DNA from: NIOZ-UU13 sp048635425
Lineage (GTDB): Bacteria > Planctomycetota > Phycisphaerae > Sedimentisphaerales > Anaerobacaceae
NCBI GenBank assembly: GCA_048635425.1
Contig: JAIVYN010000119.1
Span: forward strand, 1 to 11,426
Reading direction: 5' to 3'
Length of the DNA stretch: 11,426 nt
Part shown: positions 7,113 through 11,426 of the stretch, piece by piece
Layout: each line of letters begins with the position of its first letter
How positions within the stretch are numbered: position 1 is the first letter of the stretch
Program-made: the position numbers and the translations under genes
The notes under the pieces: model-generated
Database searches by the model: none
The model's input: only the letters and a program-made list of their open reading frames with translations
What the model was told of the DNA's origin: nothing

Positions 7113-7514
7113 TTAATACCAGATGCTAATTATAATATTAGGCTCGGTCTTTTTGGCCTGGATCTGGCCTGTAATGATGTTTGTTCGTTTTATCGCAACA
7201 TCCGGGTTTTCTGCCAGCCATTTGGTGATTTGCTCATCAAGAAAATTTATAGCGCCCGGGTGCAGTTTTGTAAAGAAGGTTTTTACGCCCGTGATTCGCT
7301 CGGTGGAAACTACTTGTTCGGCTGGCTTTAACGTAACAGGCTTGGGAACCTCAATCTTCGGCGCCTCCACAGGGCTGCTGCCGCCTAAATCCAGGGGCGA
7401 ATGTGAAACACCAGCTCCACCTGCACCGGCACTATCAAAAGGAATCGGGTTATCAAGCGGAATGGGTTCGTTGAGGTTTTGGCCCCCAAGATTAGCGCTG
7501 TCAAAATTATCCAT
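7113..7514 (-). CDS. Conserved-looking protein of unknown function, 133 aa
   Basis: I do not recognise a named family. Residues 1-65 look disordered and are rich in Gly, Pro, Ser, Asp and Asn (GAGGAG at about 30-35), with VPKPVTLKPAEQ leading into a compact C-terminal part. Residues 70-133 look like a small beta-alpha-beta-beta domain: ITGVKTFFTKLHPGAI, a helix FLDEQITKWLAENP, then VAIKRTNIITG and the end EPNIIISIWY. This layout loosely recalls the small sporulation protein Cse60 family, which is a guess. There is no signal peptide or membrane segment. The ATG at 7514 has AGGGAG 5 bases upstream; an earlier start in the same frame lacks such a site. The gene lies 170 bp downstream of the secretin on the same strand and may share its transcript. 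Confidence 0.65.
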   Translation of the reverse strand: MDNFDSANLGGQNLNEPIPLDNPIPFDSAGAGGAGVSHSPLDLGGSSPVEAPKIEVPKPVTLKPAEQVVSTERITGVKTFFTKLHPGAINFLDEQITKWLAENPDVAIKRTNIITGQIQAKKTEPNIIISIWY

Positions 7515-7684
7515 AGTTTCTCCCTTTCCTAAAAAATCAAATCCTAATAATGGCATCCGGATATGATACCAGTGACCTCGAAATAACAACAGCGGCATGA
7601 TGACATAGTACGGCGGAATATCTCATTTGTCTTATTTGTTTAAGCCTTGTTAAGCTTCAGATTCGTCGTTATCTTCTTCGGCCT
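7515..7684. other. Spacer between the secretin and the small unknown gene
   Basis: No gene is seen. On the minus strand a -10-like TATCAT lies at 7568 to 7563, with TTGTTA 15 bp before it (7589 to 7584). The spacing is short, so a separate promoter for the 133-aa gene is possible but weak. No terminator with a GC stem and T-run follows the secretin stop. Confidence 0.3.
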
Positions 7685-9328
7685 TTACTTCTCTTCTTCT
7701 TTCTTTGCTCTTTCGGCCTCTTCTTTGGCCTTTTCGACGGCCTCTTCGGCGGCCTTGACCTTTGCCTCGGCTTCAGCTTTTACCCTGTTTAGTTCTGCTT
7801 CTGCTCTTTTGGCTCGTTCTTCGGCTTCTCTAAGGACGTATCGGCTCTGCGCTTTTTCTGCCTCGGCATCTAAGCGTATTCGTTCAGCCTCCGAGGCTTC
7901 GAGCTGGCGCGCTTTTTCACCAGCCTCGATTCCAAAGGGGTCCGCAATAATTTCGTCCAGGCCATCAGAGGTAGGCGTTCTATGTTTTCTTCTGACCTTT
8001 TCGACCATTTCTTTATTTGGTATGCCGCCGGTGGAGATGGTCGGAGTCAATATGAATATGGTCTCTACAACTCGCTCTTCAAAATCTCTGCCGGAGAACA
8101 GAAGGCCGAGCAAAGGTATGTCTTTCAGGAACGGGACGCCGCGGGCGACGTCGCGCTTCTCGGTCTTTCTTATCCCTCCTATTATCAGACTTTCACCCTT
8201 TCTGATGCGGTTTTCTTTATTTTCGATTTCCTTCTTGGTAACGATGGGAAGCTGCTTTACACCTTCGGGGGTCAATTTCGACCCGAGAAGGATGCTTGTT
8301 TCCAGGCCGATGTAGCCGTCCGCAAAAACGTGGGGTGTGATTTCAAGCGAGTCAACTACATCCACATATTCTGTTTCAGTTACAATAACAGTGGTCGCAC
8401 CCGTACCGGGTATGGTCTTAGTTATCCTTTGCAGCGGTACGTGCTGACTTGCCGAGATTTTTGCTGTTTTGCCGTTGATGACCTCAAGCGTGGGGTTCAT
8501 CAGGATTTTCAGGTAACCCTTTGACTCCAGCAGGTCCACCATAGCCAGGAAGCGCTCACTATTGCTCAAATATCCGATCTGAAGACCCATTTGGGTACGC
8601 GCGAGGTCCCTGAGCGAGGCCCCGGGAAATGCGGGCAGCACAGAGCCTTCTTCTACGAGCTCAGTAATGCCCGTTCCGAAAGGCTGGGCTGAACTTCCCG
8701 CCCTGATATTCTCACCGAATAGATTTTCAATTTCTAAAGTGGTTTCCCAGTCCAATGTCAAATCTGCATAAACCTCGGAAATAAGGCAATCAATTTTAAC
8801 CTGAATGGGTGGCACATCGATCATTTCCAGCAATTCGAGTACCGCAGTGGCATCCTCCCTTGTCGGGCATCTTACTATCAGCTGGTTGGTTGCAGGATTA
8901 CTGCTGACGGTGTAGTCCACTAATTTTGTTTCTTTGCCTTTTTTGTCGAAGAGTTTCGTCGCAAACTGTGCGTGGACAATATCTCTTAACCCGTCTGAGG
9001 TATGGTACATGCAAAAGTAGAATAGTTTGAACTCCGACTCGCCGCCGACAATTTGCTCGATAATCTTGGGTGGTTCTTTGTATATCTCGGGGACAGCGAT
9101 GTTTGGGTCGGATACGGGCTCAATTTTGCTCAAATCACGGATGATGCTTTGCGACTGAAGGCTGGTGGTTTTTCCGCCAAGAAAGTCCCCACATCCTCCA
9201 ACCAACAACAAAACCGCTACAGTCACACCCGCGATTAGCCATTGACTGCGGTTAACATTTTGGCCGCTGCTTGTCATAATTCTGTACCCGTCATTGTAAT
9301 CCCGGGCCCGACGAACAGTGTTTGTCAT
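7685..9328 (-). CDS. Secretin-family lipoprotein (type II/III secretion or pilus-type channel) with coiled-coil tail
   Basis: Secretins form multimeric outer-membrane channels for type II secretion, type III secretion or pili. In this 547-residue form, a hydrophobic segment ends in the lipobox VGGC with Cys46, so a lipoprotein is predicted. A short N-domain of the Secretin_N type follows (about 105-175, VSSNPATNQLIVRCPTREDA then LEMIDVPPIQV). The secretin barrel domain spans about 248-433, with the family signature VPFLKDIPLLGLLF at 398-411 and FILTPTIS at the end. Residues 466-547 are almost wholly Ala, Glu, Lys and Arg, a long helix or coiled coil not usual at a secretin C-terminus. I chose the ATG at 9328 for its AAGAGGTG site; the in-frame ATG at 9277 gives a more normal signal peptide (Cys29) and is a real alternative. 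No other secretion gene is in the window, so substrate and partners are unknown. Confidence 0.85.
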   Translation of the reverse strand: MTNTVRRARDYNDGYRIMTSSGQNVNRSQWLIAGVTVAVLLLVGGCGDFLGGKTTSLQSQSIIRDLSKIEPVSDPNIAVPEIYKEPPKIIEQIVGGESEFKLFYFCMYHTSDGLRDIVHAQFATKLFDKKGKETKLVDYTVSSNPATNQLIVRCPTREDATAVLELLEMIDVPPIQVKIDCLISEVYADLTLDWETTLEIENLFGENIRAGSSAQPFGTGITELVEEGSVLPAFPGASLRDLARTQMGLQIGYLSNSERFLAMVDLLESKGYLKILMNPTLEVINGKTAKISASQHVPLQRITKTIPGTGATTVIVTETEYVDVVDSLEITPHVFADGYIGLETSILLGSKLTPEGVKQLPIVTKKEIENKENRIRKGESLIIGGIRKTEKRDVARGVPFLKDIPLLGLLFSGRDFEERVVETIFILTPTISTGGIPNKEMVEKVRRKHRTPTSDGLDEIIADPFGIEAGEKARQLEASEAERIRLDAEAEKAQSRYVLREAEERAKRAEAELNRVKAEAEAKVKAAEEAVEKAKEEAERAKKEEEK

Positions 9329-9337
9329 AATTCTATG

Positions 9338-9345
9338 CACCTCTT
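9338..9345 (-). promoter_or_regulatory. Ribosome binding site of the secretin gene
   Basis: AAGAGGTG matches the anti-Shine-Dalgarno target AGGAGGTG in seven of eight bases and ends 9 bases before the ATG at 9328. It favours that start over the GTG at 9340, which overlaps the motif itself, and over the ATG at 9277, which has only GGGT at a comparable distance. Confidence 0.6.
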
Positions 9346-9367
9346 ACCCAGGTATAGACGGCAATTT

Positions 9368-9382
9368 GCGGCATTATACCGC
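9368..9382. promoter_or_regulatory. Near-palindrome over the secretin -10 box, possible operator
   Basis: GCGGCATTATACCGC has GCGG/CCGC arms around the -10 hexamer, and most of the inner bases are also symmetric. A dimeric regulator bound here would block the promoter. No regulator gene is in the window, so this is inference from position and symmetry. Confidence 0.3.
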
Positions 9383-9401
9383 ATATTTCCTTTATCGTCA
9401 A
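9373..9401 (-). promoter_or_regulatory. Strong sigma-70-type promoter of the secretin gene
   Basis: On the minus strand TTGACG (9401 to 9396) is followed after exactly 17 bp by a perfect TATAAT (9378 to 9373). Transcription would start near 9366, giving a leader of about 38 bases before the ATG at 9328. This leader includes the AAGAGGTG site and favours the 9328 start. It is the best promoter match in the window. Confidence 0.75.
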
Positions 9402-9503
9402 GTATATTCTGAAAGAATGAGTAAAAAATAATTTCTTGTTCTGAGCTTATCCAAAATTAAAAATTAGACTAAACCACGTTTTTCTGCTATTTTTGAGGGA
9501 GTT

Positions 9504-10865
9504 ATGGCAAGAAAAAAGCAGAAAATTACAGTTGGTTTTATAGCGTTAGGCTGTCCGAAAAATGTGGTCGATAGCGAAAGGATGTTGGCGGAAATCGCTC
9601 AGGCCGGCTTTATGATAACCGCCGAGCCTGATAATGCCGACGTCATTGTCATCAATACCTGCGGCTTTATTGCCCCGGCCAAAGCTGAATCACTCGAAGC
9701 AATAAAGCACGCTGTGGACAGAAAGTGCAGTGGCCCCGTTAAAAAAGTGATTGTTGCAGGCTGTCTTCCGGAAAGAGAAGGTCAGCAACTTTTTGGCCAG
9801 GTCGATGGCATTGATGCAGTTGTCGGTCTCGGTCAGCGAGATAACATCGCCCGGATAATCAAAAAAACTCTTTCTTGCGGACAGCCAGCTACTTATCTGG
9901 ATCAGCAGAGAGGCATAATCCATGACGACAGAGCCAGGTTACTTATTACACCGGGCCATTGGGCGTATCTGCGAATCAGCGAGGGTTGTAATCACCGCTG
10001 CTCATTCTGCACGATACCGGTAATCAGAGGCCGTTTCCGCAGCAAACCTCGGGAGCTTGTCCTGGCCGAGGCGGCTGAATTGGTTTCGGCCGGTGCGGTC
10101 GAATTAATTATTATCGCTCAGGACAGCACATACTACGGCCGAGATTTGAAAATCAGAAACGGTCTGGCCGGCCTTGTCAGAGAGTTCGAAAAGATTGCCG
10201 GTTTGTCGTGGATTCGGTTGATGTATCTATATCCGGCGGGAATTGACGATAAACTCATCGAAACCATCGCAGAGAGCGAAAAAGTCGTTCACTATCTCGA
10301 CATCCCAATCCAGCACGTAAATAATAAAATCCTCAAGGCCATGCATCGACCTGATACCAAAGACCAGCTCAAAGGACTAATTGAGAAGCTGCGCTGCGCT
10401 ATGCCGGACATCGCGCTGCGGACAACAATAATAGTCGGCTTTCCCGGCGAGAGCGACCGGCACTTCGCCGAGCTTCTAAATTTTGTCAAATGGGCCCAAT
10501 TCGACGCCTTAGGCTGCTTTAAGTTCTATGCCGAATCCGGCACCGCCGCAGCCCAAATGCCCGGCCAGGTCCCTGAAAAGGTAAAACAGCAGCGCCTCCA
10601 AAAGCTGATGCTCAACCAGCAGAAAATCGCATTTGCCAAAAACAAAAACAGAATCGGCAGCAAACTAACCTGTCTGGTTGATTCGATTGATAGTAAGGGA
10701 CTCGCCCGGGGACGGTTTTACGCCCAGGCACCCGATATCGACAGTGCTTGTATCATAAAGTCCCGGGGACTCCCTACGGAGAAGTGCTCGGCAAAGCTCG
10801 GACAGTTTATCAATACGAAAGTCGTTGGTACAAAAGACTACGATTTGCTCGTTGAACAAATTTAG
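9504..10865 (+). CDS. rimO: Ribosomal protein S12 methylthiotransferase RimO
   Basis: RimO is a radical-SAM enzyme that adds a methylthio group to the conserved aspartate of ribosomal protein S12. The 453-residue product has the three expected parts. The N-terminal UPF0004 domain carries ALGCPKNVVDSE, with cluster cysteines Cys17, Cys53 and Cys87. The radical-SAM domain has GCNHRCSFC, with Cys162, Cys166 and Cys169 binding the SAM cluster, followed by TIPVIRGRFRS and, further on, VGFPGES (311-317). A TRAM-type end begins near 380. ALGCPKN and the IPVIRGRFRS context favour RimO over the related tRNA enzyme MiaB. The ATG at 9504 is preceded by GAGGGAG. It is transcribed away from the secretin, sharing a 175-bp intergenic region in which I see no strong plus-strand promoter. 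Confidence 0.95.
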   Translation: MARKKQKITVGFIALGCPKNVVDSERMLAEIAQAGFMITAEPDNADVIVINTCGFIAPAKAESLEAIKHAVDRKCSGPVKKVIVAGCLPEREGQQLFGQVDGIDAVVGLGQRDNIARIIKKTLSCGQPATYLDQQRGIIHDDRARLLITPGHWAYLRISEGCNHRCSFCTIPVIRGRFRSKPRELVLAEAAELVSAGAVELIIIAQDSTYYGRDLKIRNGLAGLVREFEKIAGLSWIRLMYLYPAGIDDKLIETIAESEKVVHYLDIPIQHVNNKILKAMHRPDTKDQLKGLIEKLRCAMPDIALRTTIIVGFPGESDRHFAELLNFVKWAQFDALGCFKFYAESGTAAAQMPGQVPEKVKQQRLQKLMLNQQKIAFAKNKNRIGSKLTCLVDSIDSKGLARGRFYAQAPDIDSACIIKSRGLPTEKCSAKLGQFINTKVVGTKDYDLLVEQI

Positions 10866-10954
10866 TATTGAGTTATATCGCCCCGTTAGAAATTTTCTCT
10901 TTTAGGTAATATTATTGCTTGAGATGGAATTTCTTACAGAGTAAACTCTCGGTT

Positions 10955-11426
10955 ATGCTAAGGTTTATCCCGAATATTTTGACTTTTGGTCGGCTTGTTT
11001 TAACCATCGTCTTTCTGGTTATGATTCTTTTGGCCCCGCCATATTACGCCAATGGTGAAGTGCCGTTTCCTGGTTTTCTCGACATCGCCTTCATCCTGTT
11101 TGTTATTGCCGGCCTGACCGATATCGTTGACGGTATAGCAGCTCGCAGGTTCAACGTTACCAGCAAATTCGGCCGAATGTTGGACCCGCTTGCGGACAAA
11201 ATTCTGGTCTGCGGTGCATTTATTTGTTTTGCAATAATCGGTGAGCCGAAGCTTTTTGGGCTCGGCACCGTGACGCTGGCGGCTATTCAGTGGTCGGTAG
11301 CTGGCATTTTAATCGCAAGAGAAGCCTATGTAACAACACTACGCCACATTGCTGAGGCCCGCGGCGTCAACTTTGCCGCAACCATATCCGGCAAGGTCAA
11401 AATGTTTCTGCAGTCCTTTGCCATCG
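10955..11426 (+). CDS. pgsA: CDP-alcohol phosphatidyltransferase, PgsA type, 3' end outside the window
   Basis: This integral membrane enzyme family transfers a phosphatidyl group from CDP-diacylglycerol to an alcohol; PgsA uses glycerol-3-phosphate in phosphatidylglycerol synthesis. The first 157 residues are present. The start MLRFIPNILTFGRL is typical of PgsA. The full catalytic signature D-x2-D-G-x2-A-R-x8-G-x3-D-x3-D is intact: Asp56, Asp59, Gly60, Ala63, Arg64, Gly73, Asp77 and Asp81. Hydrophobic helices flank it, and AREAYVTTLR (121-130) followed by GKVKM (146-150) matches the family's second half. The gene is 89 bp downstream of rimO on the same strand. No good ribosome binding site precedes the ATG at 10955. 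The family is certain; PgsA rather than another CDP-alcohol transferase is likely but not proven from a partial sequence. Confidence 0.88.
   Translation, partial: MLRFIPNILTFGRLVLTIVFLVMILLAPPYYANGEVPFPGFLDIAFILFVIAGLTDIVDGIAARRFNVTSKFGRMLDPLADKILVCGAFICFAIIGEPKLFGLGTVTLAAIQWSVAGILIAREAYVTTLRHIAEARGVNFAATISGKVKMFLQSFAI

Noticed and set aside
7123..7566. A 147-codon plus-strand frame over the 133-aa gene
   Set aside because: It has no supporting ribosome binding site or recognisable domain, and the minus-strand frame has both a good site and an ordered C-terminal domain.
7647..8315. A 222-codon plus-strand frame opposite the secretin 3' end
   Set aside because: It is the antisense of the Ala/Glu/Lys-rich coiled coil, which gives a Phe/Ser/Ala-rich artefact; the minus-strand secretin is clearly the real gene.
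10866..10954. Promoter or terminator between rimO and pgsA
   Set aside because: Only a small GAGT-AA-ACTC inverted repeat and scattered AT-rich bits are present; no convincing -35/-10 pair or terminator stem.

Overview
The window reads as chromosomal DNA from a Gram-negative-type bacterium of intermediate GC content. Evidence for a two-membrane envelope is a secretin with a lipoprotein signal and a large AsmA-like protein. The style of the proteins and the repeat-rich spacers suggest Planctomycetota, perhaps class Phycisphaerae. That placement is from memory of similar sequences and is not proven here.

From right to left on the minus strand, positions 6757 to 3303 hold the classic translation/nucleotide cluster rpsB, tsf, pyrH, frr (ribosomal protein S2, elongation factor Ts, UMP kinase, ribosome recycling factor). 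A 1009-residue AsmA-like membrane-anchored protein follows on the same strand. At the window edge (positions 47 to 1) there is the possible first 15 codons of another minus-strand gene, preceded by three copies of an 11-bp repeat. The rpsB-tsf and tsf-pyrH spacers are long for such an operon and are filled with repeats: a 23-bp tandem repeat with hairpin potential, a composite palindromic MITE-like element, and an AT-rich inverted repeat. The pyrH-frr spacer is only 28 bp.

Upstream of rpsB is a 355-bp gene-free stretch containing a candidate rpsB promoter. Beyond it lie a small acidic/proline-rich unknown protein (133 aa) and, upstream on the same strand, a lipoprotein-type secretin with a long charged C-terminal coiled coil. 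The secretin has the clearest promoter in the window (TTGACG, 17 bp, TATAAT), with a near-palindrome over its -10 box.

On the plus strand, divergent from the secretin, are rimO (S12 methylthiotransferase, radical SAM) and the 5' part of a CDP-alcohol phosphatidyltransferase of the PgsA type, cut by the window end.

Most of the window is housekeeping. No defence system, CRISPR array, tRNA, rRNA or transposase gene is visible. The items most worth a second look are the self-lipidated secretin with its coiled-coil tail and unknown neighbour, and the repeats inserted in the spacers of an essential operon.
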